DNA of 64,000 nucleotides from Streptomyces longisporoflavus (GTDB lineage: Bacteria; Actinomycetota; Actinomycetes; Streptomycetales; Streptomycetaceae). The notes beneath the pieces were generated by a model. That model made no database searches and was not told the origin of the DNA. It was given only the letters and a program-made list of their open reading frames with translations. Shown piece after piece: positions 33,728 through 43,515 of the stretch (its first letter is position 1; each line of letters opens with the position of its first letter). Made by a program: the position numbers and the translations under genes. The DNA lies in the NCBI RefSeq assembly GCF_014649775.1, contig NZ_BMTR01000004.1:1-64000 (forward strand), written 5' to 3'.

Positions 33728-34894
33728 TCAACTCACGGTGACGTCGGGCACCCCTGAGGTGACGCCGTCGTCCTCCATCTGTGCGGCGATCTTCATCGCC
33801 TCTTCGATGAGCGTCTCCACGATCTTCGACTCGGGTACGGTCTTGACGACCTCGCCCTTGACGAAGATCTGCCCCTTGCCGTTGCCGGACGCGACGCCGA
33901 GATCCGCCTCGCGGGCCTCCCCCGGCCCGTTCACGACACACCCCATGACCGCGACGCGCAGCGGCACTTCCATGCCGTCCAGGCCCGCCGTGACCTCGTC
34001 CGCCAGCTTGTACACGTCGACCTGGGCGCGACCGCAGGACGGGCAGGAGACGATCTCCAGGCGCCTCTGTCGGAGGCCGAGCGATTCGAGTATCTGGATG
34101 CCGACCTTGACCTCCTCGGCGGGCGGCGCCGACAGGGAGACACGGATGGTGTCGCCGATGCCCTCGCTCAGCAGCGCGCCGAAGGCGACCGCCGACTTGA
34201 TCGTGCCCTGGAAGGCGGGGCCGGCCTCCGTCACGCCGAGGTGCAGCGGATAGTCGCAGGCGGCGGCCAACTGCCGATAGGCGTTGACCATGATCACCGG
34301 GTCGTTGTGCTTGACCGAGATCTTGATGTCCCTGAAGCCGTGCTCCTCGAAGAGCGACGCCTCCCACAGGGCCGACTCGACCAGAGCCTCCGGGGTGGCC
34401 TTGCCGTACTTGGCGAGCAGCCGCTTGTCGAGCGAGCCCGCGTTCACGCCGATCCGGATCGGCGTACCGGCCGCCGACGCCGCGCGGGCGATCTCGCGCA
34501 CCTTGTCGTCGAACTGCTTGATGTTGCCCGGGTTCACCCGGACCGCGGCACACCCGGCGTCGATCGCCGCGAAGACGTACTTCGGCTGGAAGTGGATGTC
34601 CGCGATCACCGGGATCTGCGACTTGCGCGCGATCGTCGCGAGCGCGTCCGCGTCGTCCTGCGTCGGACACGCGACCCGCACGATCTGGCAGCCGGACGCG
34701 GTCAGCTCCGCGATCTGCTGCAACGTCGCCCCGATGTCGGACGTACGCGTCGTCGTCATCGACTGCACCGACACCGGTGCGCCACCCCCCACGGCCACCG
34801 GCCCGACCTCGATGCGCCGCGAGAGGCGGCGCCCGGCGATCGGCCGGACCGGCAGCTCAGGAAGGCCCAGTGCGACAGGCGTTCCAGGGGTCAT
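33728..34894 (-). CDS. ispG: 4-hydroxy-3-methylbut-2-enyl diphosphate synthase
   Basis: This is a 388-residue iron-sulfur enzyme of the MEP pathway (MEcPP to HMBPP). The three cluster cysteines are seen in CPSCGRA and [10 protein letters not shown], and the TIM-barrel part holds [12 protein letters not shown] and VRVNPGNIK. It begins four bases after the hpnH stop. Together with dxs it makes the operon carry two dedicated steps of C5 precursor supply. Confidence 0.96.
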   Translation of the reverse strand: MTPGTPVALGLPELPVRPIAGRRLSRRIEVGPVAVGGGAPVSVQSMTTTRTSDIGATLQQIAELTASGCQIVRVACPTQDDADALATIARKSQIPVIADIHFQPKYVFAAIDAGCAAVRVNPGNIKQFDDKVREIARAASAAGTPIRIGVNAGSLDKRLLAKYGKATPEALVESALWEASLFEEHGFRDIKISVKHNDPVIMVNAYRQLAAACDYPLHLGVTEAGPAFQGTIKSAVAFGALLSEGIGDTIRVSLSAPPAEEVKVGIQILESLGLRQRRLEIVSCPSCGRAQVDVYKLADEVTAGLDGMEVPLRVAVMGCVVNGPGEAREADLGVASGNGKGQIFVKGEVVKTVPESKIVETLIEEAMKIAAQMEDDGVTSGVPDVTVS

Positions 34895-34898
34895 GACG

Positions 34899-35924
34899 TC
34901 ACCCCGCGCGGTTGGCGGAAACTGTCTCGCGGGCGGCGCGGATGGACTCCTTGAGGGAGCCCATGGTGGCCAGGACGGCGGTCGGCTCGTATCCGCAGTG
35001 CGCCATGCAGTTGGCGCATCGGGGGTCCTTGCCGCGACCGTACTTGTCCCAGTCGGTCTCCTCGATGAGCTCCTTGTACGTGGGGACGTACCCGTCGCTC
35101 ATCAGATAGCAGGGGCGCTGCCAGCCGAAGAGCGAGTAGTTCGGGATCGCCCACGCGGTGCAGGGGAAGTCCGCCTTGCCCTCGAGGAAGTCGAGGAAGA
35201 GCGGCGAGTGGTTCAGGCGCCAGCGACGCCGATTGCCGCCCGCGAAGGCCTTCTTGAAGAGTTCGCGGGTCTGCTCGACGCCCAGGAAGTGCTCCTGGTC
35301 CGGCGCCTTCTCGTAGGCGTAGGCGGGCGAGAGCATCATCTCGTCGACCTGCAGCTCGTCGTTGAGGTAGTTGAGCACCTCGATGATGTTCTGCGGTGTG
35401 TCGTTGCTGAAGAAGGTGGAGTTGGTGGTGACCCGGAAGCCGCGCCTCTTGGCTTCCTTGATGGCCGCCACCGCCTCGTCGAACACGCCTTCCTTCGCGA
35501 CGGATTCGTCGTGCCGCTCGCGCATTCCGTCGATGTGCACGGCGAACGCGAAGTACGGGGAAGGCGTGAACTTCTCCAGCTTCTTGCGCAGCAGCATGGC
35601 GTTGGTGCAGAGGAAGACATACTTCTTCTTTGCAACCAACTGCCGCACGATTTCGTCGATGTGAGGGTGCATCAGCGGTTCACCGCCCGCGATGGACACC
35701 ATCGGCGCACCGGATTCAAGGACGGCGCCCACGGCCTGGGCCACCGGCATCCGCTGCTTGAGCACTCCGGCCGGGTGCTGGATCTTTCCGCATCCCTCGC
35801 ATGCGAGGTTGCACGCGAAGAGCGGCTCCAACTCGACGATCAGCGGGAACTTCTCACGCTTGCGGAGCTTCTGTTCAAAGAGATACGTCGCGACCTTGAT
35901 GGTCTGGCGCAGCGGCATGGCCAT
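34899..35924 (-). CDS. hpnH: Adenosylhopane-forming radical SAM protein
   Basis: This is a 341-residue radical SAM enzyme with the cluster motif CNLACEGC near residue 38 and GGEP near residue 84. HpnH joins 5'-deoxyadenosyl to diploptene, giving adenosylhopane, the first step of C35 extension. ATG at 35924 ([20 protein letters not shown]) is chosen because GGAGGTGA stands five bases before it; the frame is open further upstream but without homology. It follows hpnG by five bases. Confidence 0.96.
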   Translation of the reverse strand: MAMPLRQTIKVATYLFEQKLRKREKFPLIVELEPLFACNLACEGCGKIQHPAGVLKQRMPVAQAVGAVLESGAPMVSIAGGEPLMHPHIDEIVRQLVAKKKYVFLCTNAMLLRKKLEKFTPSPYFAFAVHIDGMRERHDESVAKEGVFDEAVAAIKEAKRRGFRVTTNSTFFSNDTPQNIIEVLNYLNDELQVDEMMLSPAYAYEKAPDQEHFLGVEQTRELFKKAFAGGNRRRWRLNHSPLFLDFLEGKADFPCTAWAIPNYSLFGWQRPCYLMSDGYVPTYKELIEETDWDKYGRGKDPRCANCMAHCGYEPTAVLATMGSLKESIRAARETVSANRAG

Positions 35925-35929
35925 CTGGC

Positions 35930-36580
35930 TCACCTCCGAGGGAGCAAAGAAGAACGGTGCCATTCGAAAAATGCGGGAAGCACGGCACGAAGAACACGGA
36001 AAGCCGATATTCCACCGCGCACGGTGCCGATGCGGACGAGTTCGTGCTGTGGGGCGTCCACGACCACCCGGACGGCGGCAACCGGCCGCTGTCCCGCCCG
36101 CAGCGCGCTGTGCAGCGTCACGGCGGACTCCATGTCCACCGCGATCGCGCCCGAGGCGAGCAGGCCGGTGCGTTCGTGGGCGCGGACGACGTGGTCGGAG
36201 CCGGTCAGCGGTCCGGTGTGCACGGTGCGGCCGGGCACGGCCCGCATCAGCTCCTCGACCAGCAGTTCCGTACCGACGCAGGGCGTGTGGCCGTGTGCGT
36301 CACGGGTCTGGTCGGCGACGACCAGATCACCGGGGTGCATGCCGGGGGCGAGCCCGGCACAGAAGCCGGTGGCCACGACGGCGGCGTGGCGCAGCGGTTC
36401 CTTGCCGAGGGCGCCGGTGACGGCCCGCTCGGCGTTCTTGGGGCCCATGCCCGTGCGGAGCATGGTGACGTGCCCGGCGGCGCCCGTGCGGGCCCCGGTG
36501 CGCAGGGCGAGGTGTTCGATGCCGAGCGCGCAGGCGATGAGCAGCGGTGCGGGGCCCGGCGCGGCCGGGGTCCGGTCCAT
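35930..36580 (-). CDS. hpnG: Hopanoid-associated nucleoside phosphorylase
   Basis: This is a 216-residue member of the purine nucleoside phosphorylase superfamily. HpnG removes adenine from adenosylhopane, giving ribosylhopane (or its phosphate). Family segments LLIACALGIEHLALR, TGFCAGLAPGMHPGDLVVAD and AVDMESAVTL (the active-site Glu) are visible. ATG overlaps the shc stop by one base (TGATG). Confidence 0.93.
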   Translation of the reverse strand: MDRTPAAPGPAPLLIACALGIEHLALRTGARTGAAGHVTMLRTGMGPKNAERAVTGALGKEPLRHAAVVATGFCAGLAPGMHPGDLVVADQTRDAHGHTPCVGTELLVEELMRAVPGRTVHTGPLTGSDHVVRAHERTGLLASGAIAVDMESAVTLHSALRAGQRPVAAVRVVVDAPQHELVRIGTVRGGISAFRVLRAVLPAFFEWHRSSLLPRR

Positions 36581-38574
36581 CAACCCCCCTCGGCGGAGAG
36601 GCCCGCGAAGGGTTCCCCGTTGACGTACCGGCCGAGGGCCGTGAGCGGGAAGACCTGCCGGTAGAGGTGGTAGTTGATGGAGAAGTCCCAGGGAAAGCCG
36701 GTGCCGGTGAAGTGGGGCTCGTCCCAGGAGCCGTCGTCACGCTGTGTCTCGGCGAGCCAGGCGATCCCGCGCTCCACGGCCTTGGACTCCCGCTCGCCCG
36801 CCGCGAGCAGTGCGAGCAGTGCCCAGGCGGTCTGCGACGCGGTGGAGGCGCCGTGGCCGCGCCATTCCTCGTAGCGGTAGGAGCGCAGGTCCTCGCCCCA
36901 GCCGCCGTCGTCGTTCTGCACCGACTCCAGCCAGCCGACGGCGCGGCGCAGCGCGGGATGCGACGCGGGCAGGCCCGCCGCGGTGAGGGCCGGCACCACG
37001 GACCCTGTTCCGTAGACGTAGTTGACGCCCCAGCGGCCGAACCACGAGCCGTCCGGCTCCTGTTCGGCGAGCAGCCACTCGATGCCGCGGCGGGTGCGCG
37101 GGTCGTGCGCCTTGCCCTCGACGGCGAGCATCTCGACGACGTGCCCGGTGACGTCGGCCGACGGCGGGTCGATGACCTCGCCGAAGTCGCAGAACGGCAG
37201 CCGGTTGGGGAAGGGGCTGGTGTTGTCGGCGTCGAAGGCGGCCCAGGCGCCGTTCCTGGACTGCATGCCGAGGGTCCAGCGCATGCCGCGGGAGATCGCG
37301 TTCTCCATGCGCGGGCGGTCCGGGTGCGCGATCCGGCGCAGGGCCAGGATGACCTCGGCGGTGTCGTCGATGTCGGGGTAGTTGTCGTTGTGGAACTCGA
37401 AGGCCCAGCCGCCCGGCGGCAGTTCGGGCTTGCGGACGGCCCAGTCGCCGGGGCGCGCGATCTCCTCGGCGAGCATCCAGTCCGCCGCCTTGATGAGCTG
37501 CGGATGGTCGGCGGGTACGCCCGCGTCGGCGAGCGCGATGGTCGCGAGGCAGGTGTCCCAGACCGGCGACTGGCAGGCCTCGATCATCCGGGCCCCGTCC
37601 TCGCGCCAGACCGCGAACCGGTCGAGCGACTCAAGGCCCGCCTTGAGGACCGGGTGTTCGAGGTCGTAGCCGAGCAGATGCAGCGCGATCACGGAGTAGA
37701 CGGCGGGCGGCTGGATGCCGCCCCAGCAGCCGTCGTTCTCCTGGCGTTCGATGATCCAGCGAGCGGCACTGTTCATCGCGGCCTTGCGCACCCCGCGCGG
37801 GGCGACCTTGCGGTAGAGGTGCAGCGCCTTGTCGAGCCGCTGGAACACCCCGTCCCAACTGCCCACGGCGGCAAGGGGTTTGCCGGGGTTCGGCACGCGC
37901 GCGTCGGTGTGCAGCTCTTCGAGGGCGAAGGGCGCGGGCCGGACGGGTCGCTTGGCGGAGACGATCGTGAGCGGCACGATCGTCTGGCGGGCCCAGCACC
38001 CGAAGTCGTAGATGTTGAGGGGCAGCCACTTGGGGAAGTAGATGAGCTCCGGCGGGAGTTCGGGCAGGTCGTCCCACTTCCACCAGCCGAAGAGGGCGAG
38101 CCAGATGCGGGTGAAGACGCGACTCTCGGCGATGCCGCCCCGGTCGCGGATCCACGCGGAGGCCCTCGCCATGTGCGGGTCGTCGGGGGCGTCGCCGGCC
38201 AGCCGCAGAGCGACGTACGCCTCGATGGTGGTGGAGAGTTCGCCGGGGCCGCCGAAGAACGTGGCCCAGGTCCCGTCGTCGCGCTGCTCGCCGCGGATGA
38301 AGAGCGCGGCGGCGCGGGTGGTCTCCTCGTCCCGGATGCCGAGGAACTGACGGAGCAGCAGGTCTTCGGCGTCCATCGTCACGTTCGTGTCGAGGTCGCC
38401 TTTCCACCAGCCCCGGGCGTCCTGCTGCGAGAGCAGGAATTCGGTGGAGCGCTGTATGGCGCGCGCGGCAGCCTCACGTGGCCCTGGCGGCGCGGCGGTC
38501 GTGTCGAGTGGCTGGCTGGCCGAAGGTGCGCGGGGCGTCACCGCTCCGGTGCTTCCGTCGGTCGTCGCTGTCAT
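36580..38574 (-). CDS. shc: Squalene-hopene cyclase
   Basis: This is a 664-residue class II triterpene cyclase of full family length. It has the protonating DxDDTA motif (DIDDTAEVIL, about residue 390) and many QW repeats (for example QRDDGSWDEPHFTGTGFPWD near the C-terminus and QEPDGSWFGRWGVNYVYGT). It cyclises squalene to hopene and hopanol at the membrane. It follows the polyprenyl synthase by 103 bases and overlaps hpnG. The first 30 residues are low complexity. Confidence 0.97.
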   Translation of the reverse strand: MTATTDGSTGAVTPRAPSASQPLDTTAAPPGPREAAARAIQRSTEFLLSQQDARGWWKGDLDTNVTMDAEDLLLRQFLGIRDEETTRAAALFIRGEQRDDGTWATFFGGPGELSTTIEAYVALRLAGDAPDDPHMARASAWIRDRGGIAESRVFTRIWLALFGWWKWDDLPELPPELIYFPKWLPLNIYDFGCWARQTIVPLTIVSAKRPVRPAPFALEELHTDARVPNPGKPLAAVGSWDGVFQRLDKALHLYRKVAPRGVRKAAMNSAARWIIERQENDGCWGGIQPPAVYSVIALHLLGYDLEHPVLKAGLESLDRFAVWREDGARMIEACQSPVWDTCLATIALADAGVPADHPQLIKAADWMLAEEIARPGDWAVRKPELPPGGWAFEFHNDNYPDIDDTAEVILALRRIAHPDRPRMENAISRGMRWTLGMQSRNGAWAAFDADNTSPFPNRLPFCDFGEVIDPPSADVTGHVVEMLAVEGKAHDPRTRRGIEWLLAEQEPDGSWFGRWGVNYVYGTGSVVPALTAAGLPASHPALRRAVGWLESVQNDDGGWGEDLRSYRYEEWRGHGASTASQTAWALLALLAAGERESKAVERGIAWLAETQRDDGSWDEPHFTGTGFPWDFSINYHLYRQVFPLTALGRYVNGEPFAGLSAEGG

Positions 38575-38677
38575 GGCTTCCCCTTCGTGCAGTCGTCTTC
38601 TCTGCTGTGGGTCCGCCGTCGGCCGACGCGCTGGGCGCCGGCCGGCGACTGCGAGCGCTATATCTGCCCGATAGTGA

Positions 38678-39808
38678 TCATCTCTTCCGTACGACGACGA
38701 AGTCGGCGAGCGCGACGAGCTGCTGCCGCACCCGCTCCGGCATCTCGATGGTGTCCAGGGCCTGGATGGCGATGGTGTGCTGGCGCCTGGCCTCCTCGGC
38801 GGTCCACTCGCGGCCGCCCGCCTTCTCGATCAGGGCGGCGCGCGCGGCGAACTCCTCCTCGGAGAAGCTGTCGAAGTCGCTGCTCTTGGCGTCGGCCGCG
38901 AGCAGCTCGCCGAGTTGCTCGGACGCGGGCCCGTCCGCGGCGAGCGCGGCCACGACCGGCAGCGACTTCTTGCGCTGGCGAAGGTCGCTCCAGGTCTGCT
39001 TGCCGGTGGACTCCGGGTCGCCCCAGATGCCGAGCAGATCGTCCACGGCCTGGAAGGCGAGGCCGAGGTGGTAGCCGTACTTCTCCAGGACGTCGGCGGT
39101 GCGGTCGTCGGCGCCGCCGAGGACGGCGCCGATGGAGACCGCGCAGGCCAGCAGGGCGCCGGTCTTGTTGCCCTCCATCTCCAGGCATTCCTCGACGGTG
39201 ACGCGCTCGCGGTGTTCGTAGGAGATGTCCTGCGCCTGGCCGTCGATCAGGGCACGGGACGCGGCGGTCAGGCGGCGCGTGGCGCGGCCCGCCTCGACGG
39301 TGCCGATCTCCAGGAGGATCTCGTTGGCGAGCGCGAAGAGGGCGTCGCCGACGAGGATGGCCTGGGCGGGGCCGTGCACCTTCCACACCGTGTCGCGGTG
39401 GCGGCGCTGTTCGTCGCCGTCCATCAGATCGTCGTGCAGCAACGAGAAGTTGTGGACCAGTTCGACGGCAACGGCTCCGGGTACGCCGACTTCCGGCGCG
39501 GCCCCCGCGGCTTCCGCGGAGAGCAGGGCGAGCGCGGGGCGCACGGCCTTGCCGCCGTCACCGTCCGCCGGGTTGCCCTCGGCGTCGATCCAGCCGAAGT
39601 GGTAGGCGGCGACGGTGTCCATGGGCGGCGCGAGACGGTCCACGGCCGACCGCAGCACCGGGGTGGCCAGCGTCCTTCCGCGCTCGAGCAGTGAGGTCAC
39701 GTCCACCGTGTCGGCAGCCGATTCGGCCGAGGGCACAGTCGGCACAGTCTCTCCTCTTGTTCCGGTGCTGAATTTCCGGGGAACTGACCCCAGAAGGTCT
39801 GGCTTCAC
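38678..39808 (-). CDS. Polyprenyl diphosphate synthase of the hopanoid operon
   Basis: This is a 376-residue trans-prenyltransferase. The first Asp-rich motif is LLHDDLMDGDEQRRH near residue 125 and the second is FQAVDDLLGIWGD near residue 265. It probably makes farnesyl diphosphate for HpnC/HpnD, though the chain length is not certain. The GTG at 39808 overlaps the hpnE stop (GTGA) behind GAGGAGG. A GTG at 39745 behind AGGAG would remove 21 residues and is a fair alternative. Confidence 0.93.
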   Translation of the reverse strand: MKPDLLGSVPRKFSTGTRGETVPTVPSAESAADTVDVTSLLERGRTLATPVLRSAVDRLAPPMDTVAAYHFGWIDAEGNPADGDGGKAVRPALALLSAEAAGAAPEVGVPGAVAVELVHNFSLLHDDLMDGDEQRRHRDTVWKVHGPAQAILVGDALFALANEILLEIGTVEAGRATRRLTAASRALIDGQAQDISYEHRERVTVEECLEMEGNKTGALLACAVSIGAVLGGADDRTADVLEKYGYHLGLAFQAVDDLLGIWGDPESTGKQTWSDLRQRKKSLPVVAALAADGPASEQLGELLAADAKSSDFDSFSEEEFAARAALIEKAGGREWTAEEARRQHTIAIQALDTIEMPERVRQQLVALADFVVVRKR

Positions 39809-41217
39809 GCGGCCTCCTCGACGTCGAAGAGGTGATCACGTGGTCGGTCCAGTGCGGAGAGTGCTGCCCGGGCGGCGCTGATGCCGCTGCGGACGGCGCT
39901 CTCCATGGTCGCGGGCCACCCTGTGGCGGTCCACGCCCCGGCCAGGTACAGGCCGGGAGCCTTGGTGCGAGCACCGGGCCGCAGCCGGCCCACGCCGGGA
40001 GTCGGCGCGAACGTCGCCGTACGCTCCCGGGTCACGAAGAAGTCCCGTACCTCCGCCCCGTGCGCGGCGGGCAGCAGCCGCTCGAGCTCGGGCAGATAGC
40101 GCTCGCGCAGCGCGGCGACGGGAGCGTCGATCTCGTCGTGGGCGGCGGACTGGGACAGCGCGAGGTACTGGCCCTCCGTGAGCCCGGAGGCGTCGGTCCG
40201 GTCGAACACCCACTGCACCGGCGAGCCGATGGCCGCGAAGAAGGGCCGCTTGAGGACCTTGCGGTCGTACACGACGTGGATGTTGAGGATCGGCGCGGTG
40301 TCGATGTCGAGGAGCCGGTCGGGCTCGTCGAGCGCGCCGTCCGGGAGCAGGTCGTGCGTCTCGTGCTGCGGCACGGCGAGCACGACCGTTTCCGCCCGGA
40401 TCTCTTCGCCGGGAACTTGGACCAGCCAACCCCCGTTCTCCGTACGGGAGATGGAGGTGACTCGTGTCCTCAGTTCGGTTCGCACGCCCGCGGAGTCGAG
40501 CGCCTTGCGGGCGAGCGTGTCATGGAGATCACCGAGGGGCACGCGTGCCCAGCCGATGTCGGCGGCGCCCGGCTGCGAGAGCAGTCCGGTCTTGAAGACC
40601 ATGGCGGCGAGTCCGAGGGAGGAGTCCCCCGCGACGGCGTTCAGCGTGGCCACACCGACGAGGTCCCACAGGGCCTCGATCGCGCGCGCCGACTGACCGT
40701 GAGCGGCCAGCCAGCTGCCGAAGTCCTTGCCGTCAAGGTCGGGGTCGGCCGGGTCGAGACCCTTGAGGGCGAGCGCGGCGCGGCCCACGCTCGCGCGCTC
40801 CGCGAGCGACAGGTGCGGATACGTGGCAAGGCTTGCCGCCAGGTGCAGCGGCACGGGCAGCGCGGTGCGGCGAAGGCGCCCGAGGCGGTTTCGGCCGGCG
40901 TCGAGCACGGGCACGTCGAGTCGCTCCTGCACGGGTGCGAGAGCCGTGCCGTCGACGCGGTCGAGGAACCAGCGGTAGGCGTTGCAGCAGCGCAGATAGA
41001 CGTGCTGGCCGTTGTCGACGGTCAGCTCGCCGCGCTTGAAGGAGAAGGCGAGCCCGCCGAGGCGCGGCCGCCCTTCGAGCAGGGTCACGCGCAGTCCCGC
41101 GTCGGCGAGGGAGAGCGCCGCGGTGATGCCGGCGAGGCCTCCGCCGACCACCACCGCGGCCCCGCGTCCTGCTTCGCCGTCGGCCTCCGCGGCCGATCGC
41201 GTGCCGTCGTCCTTCAT
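39805..41217 (-). CDS. hpnE: Hydroxysqualene dehydroxylase / squalene-forming FAD enzyme
   Basis: This is a 470-residue FAD-dependent amine-oxidase-fold protein with the dinucleotide motif VVVGGGLAGITAALSLADAG near the start and GLYLAGAWTATGWPATMESAVRSG at the C-terminus. HpnE reduces hydroxysqualene to squalene after HpnC and HpnD. ATG at 41217 (MKDDGTRSA) follows a purine-rich GGGGGAAAGAG; upstream in-frame residues lack homology. It lies 109 bases after hpnD. Confidence 0.94.
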   Translation of the reverse strand: MKDDGTRSAAEADGEAGRGAAVVVGGGLAGITAALSLADAGLRVTLLEGRPRLGGLAFSFKRGELTVDNGQHVYLRCCNAYRWFLDRVDGTALAPVQERLDVPVLDAGRNRLGRLRRTALPVPLHLAASLATYPHLSLAERASVGRAALALKGLDPADPDLDGKDFGSWLAAHGQSARAIEALWDLVGVATLNAVAGDSSLGLAAMVFKTGLLSQPGAADIGWARVPLGDLHDTLARKALDSAGVRTELRTRVTSISRTENGGWLVQVPGEEIRAETVVLAVPQHETHDLLPDGALDEPDRLLDIDTAPILNIHVVYDRKVLKRPFFAAIGSPVQWVFDRTDASGLTEGQYLALSQSAAHDEIDAPVAALRERYLPELERLLPAAHGAEVRDFFVTRERTATFAPTPGVGRLRPGARTKAPGLYLAGAWTATGWPATMESAVRSGISAARAALSALDRPRDHLFDVEEAA

Positions 41218-41326
41218 GCTCTTTCCCCCTCGGCCGTTGCAGTCTGGGACGCCGGGGCGGAGCGGAGGGTTGCCCACCGGCCACAGGAGATTGTCCTACG
41301 TTCGCCGCATCTGCCGTGGATGCCCA

Positions 41327-42277
41327 TCAGGTACGCCTCCTGATGGTCTGTCGGGAGATGGTGCGCGCATCGAGACCGGAGAGACCGCGCACGGCGACAT
41401 ACGCCTTTTCGCGGCCCGGCAGCGAGACGCGGCCCCGCAGGACCGCCTCCGGCTCCCGCTCGATGCGGTCGAGCAGCCGGCGGTAGATGCCCGCCATGGC
41501 GGCGACGCAGGCCCCGCTGCGCCGGTCGAGCATGGGAAGCAGCCGGTATCCCTCGGCGAAGAGGGCGCGCGCCCTGCGCACCTCGAAGTGCACGAGCCCG
41601 GCGAAGTCGGATCCGGCGGGCGGCTCCGAGCCGGTGAACCCGGCGGAGCAGCCGAACTTGGCGAGGTCGTCGGCCGGCAGATAGGTGCGCCCGCCCTCCG
41701 CGTCCTCGCGCACGTCGCGCAGGATGTTGGTCAATTGGAGCGCGAGGCCGAGCGTGTCCGCGTACTCCGGCGCGCGCTCGGCGTTGAGCGCCCCCCGTTC
41801 CGTGCCGAACACGCCGAGCGAGAGCCGCCCGATGGCCCCGGCCACGCACCGGCAGTAGACCTTGAGGTCCTCCCACGTCTCGTACGTCTCGCCGCGGACG
41901 TCCATCAGGACGCCGTCGATCAGTTCGTCGAGGCCGCCGAGCGGGATGGGGAAGTGCGCGGCGGCATGCGCGAGCGCCACCGCCACGGGGTCGGTGTCGT
42001 CCTCGTCCACCCGGCCCTCGCGGATCCGGACGAGCAGCGCCCTGGTCTCGTCGAGGCGCTCGGCCTTGACGTCCGGGGCGAGCGCGCCGTCGCCGATGTC
42101 GTCCACGCGGCGCGAGAGGGCGTAGAGCGCCGACATCGCGCGGCGCTTGGGCATCGGGAGCAGCCTGATGCCGTACGCGAAATTGCGTGCCTGCTGTCCG
42201 GTCACGGCCTCGCAGTAGCTGTATGCGGCGAGTACCGGCGCGGACACGTTCGGGCCTGACTCCACGGTCCGGCTCAC
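41327..42277 (-). CDS. hpnD: Presqualene diphosphate synthase
   Basis: This 316-residue trans-isoprenyl diphosphate synthase condenses two farnesyl diphosphates to presqualene diphosphate. Asp-rich motifs are SRRVDDIGDG near residue 58 and DVREDAEGGRTYLPADDL near residue 195. The YCRCVAGAIGRLSL segment is typical. GTG overlaps the hpnC stop (GTGA). Separation from hpnC follows their fixed order and motif differences. Confidence 0.94.
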   Translation of the reverse strand: MSRTVESGPNVSAPVLAAYSYCEAVTGQQARNFAYGIRLLPMPKRRAMSALYALSRRVDDIGDGALAPDVKAERLDETRALLVRIREGRVDEDDTDPVAVALAHAAAHFPIPLGGLDELIDGVLMDVRGETYETWEDLKVYCRCVAGAIGRLSLGVFGTERGALNAERAPEYADTLGLALQLTNILRDVREDAEGGRTYLPADDLAKFGCSAGFTGSEPPAGSDFAGLVHFEVRRARALFAEGYRLLPMLDRRSGACVAAMAGIYRRLLDRIEREPEAVLRGRVSLPGREKAYVAVRGLSGLDARTISRQTIRRRT

Positions 42278-43170
42278 CCCTCTCCTCGCAGAACCGCCCC
42301 CGCCTCACGCAGCAAACGCGGCTTGGCGGGCTTCGGCGGTCCGGGAAGTACGTCGTATCCGGCGGCGGCGATCGCGTGAACCGCTGCCCTCCCCCCAGCC
42401 ACGAAGCCCGCAAGCAGCACCTTCAGCCTGCCGTGGACGCTACCCACCAAGGGGGTTCCTTCATTCAGGAGGCAGCGGGCGCGTTCTGCTTCATATGCAA
42501 CCAGCGCGCGCACCGATGCGCCTGCTGTCGGTGCGGCCAGATCCCGTTCCCGGACGTGGAAGCGTTTCATGTCCTCGGCCGGCAGGTAGATGCGGTCCCG
42601 TCCCAGGTCCTCGGCGACGTCCTGGAGGTGCTCGACGATCTGGAGGGCGGTGCACACGGCGTCCGAGCGGCGGATCCGCTCCGGGGTCGCGGTGCCGGTG
42701 ATGCCGAGGACGAGCCGGCCCACGGGGTTCGCGGACAGCTCGCAGTAGGCGAGCAGGTCGTCGTACGTCTCGTAGCGCGTGACGAGCTGGTCCTGGCGGT
42801 TGGCCTCGATCAGGCCGAGGAAGGGCTCGGGCGTGAGGCCGCAGCGGCGCACGGTGGGCTGGAGCGCCCGCAGCAAGGGGTGCCGCGGTGTGGCGTCGAA
42901 GACCCGGTGCAGGTCGGCCTCGAAGGCGTCCAGGAGGACGAGCCGGTCGTCGGCGGCCTCCGGGTCCACGCCGAGGTGGCGGGCGTCGGCTCCGCCGGGG
43001 GCCAGGTCGCCGTCGCCGATGTCGTCGACGAGGCGGGCATAGCCGTACACGGCCATGAGGTCGCCGCGCCAGGCGCGGGGCAGGAAGAAGGGCGCCACGG
43101 GGAAGTTCTCGTCCGCGGCCTTCGCGAGGACGGCGGATGCGTCGCGTAGCTGGAGATCATCCGTAGCCAT
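42274..43170 (-). CDS. hpnC: Hydroxysqualene synthase
   Basis: This 298-residue phytoene/squalene synthase-fold protein converts presqualene diphosphate to hydroxysqualene. Motifs: YARLVDDIGDGD near residue 45 and DVAEDLGRDRIYLPAEDM near residue 170. ATG at 43170 (MATDDLQLRD) follows GGGAG. It is the first gene of the operon, so the hopanoid promoter should lie in the 345 bases upstream. Confidence 0.94.
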   Translation of the reverse strand: MATDDLQLRDASAVLAKAADENFPVAPFFLPRAWRGDLMAVYGYARLVDDIGDGDLAPGGADARHLGVDPEAADDRLVLLDAFEADLHRVFDATPRHPLLRALQPTVRRCGLTPEPFLGLIEANRQDQLVTRYETYDDLLAYCELSANPVGRLVLGITGTATPERIRRSDAVCTALQIVEHLQDVAEDLGRDRIYLPAEDMKRFHVRERDLAAPTAGASVRALVAYEAERARCLLNEGTPLVGSVHGRLKVLLAGFVAGGRAAVHAIAAAGYDVLPGPPKPAKPRLLREAGAVLRGEG

Positions 43171-43515
43171 TGCCGTCACATCTCCCGTTCTACACTGCCG
43201 ATCCAATACATCCTATTTCGGACACGCCGCCCGGCCCTCCGCGAGGCGGACCGTGCCATGAGCCGGGGCGCCGCGCGATATCGCCCCACTTGCCGCGAAT
43301 CAGCACCGGTACAGCTTACGTTGTACAACGCGGCCTGCGTCGTCGGGGTGTTCAGCGCATCACAACAACACACCGATTGGCGTCAAAGTTCCCCGGGCTT
43401 ACGGGACTTGAGTGATTCGGGGCAACTAACGGGGCGATCGGAGACTCAGGAAGCGGCAGGGCCCCGCCGGATTCACTCCGGCGGGGCCCTGGCTCGTTCG
43501 GGTGTACGGAAGGGG
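43171..43515. other. Intergenic region: hopanoid operon leader and ABC-transporter terminator
   Basis: The region holds the predicted promoter zone of hpnC near 43171-43300, in which I find only weak -10-like words on the minus strand (TAGGAT at 43215-43210). It also holds a strong terminator hairpin at 43457-43491. The sequence is relatively AT-rich for this genome. No short gene is apparent. Confidence 0.4.
43457..43491 (-). terminator. Strong hairpin terminator after the ABC transporter
   Basis: A perfect 14-bp inverted repeat (CAGGGCCCCGCCGG and complement) with a 7-base loop starts 25 bases past the stop of the ABC ATPase gene on the minus strand. It separates the surface-polymer genes from the hopanoid operon. 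Confidence 0.85.

Noticed and set aside
30440..43170. Hopanoid operon as a wholly new system
   Set aside because: Family content and order match the hopanoid clusters known in Streptomyces, so only its details are reported as points of interest.
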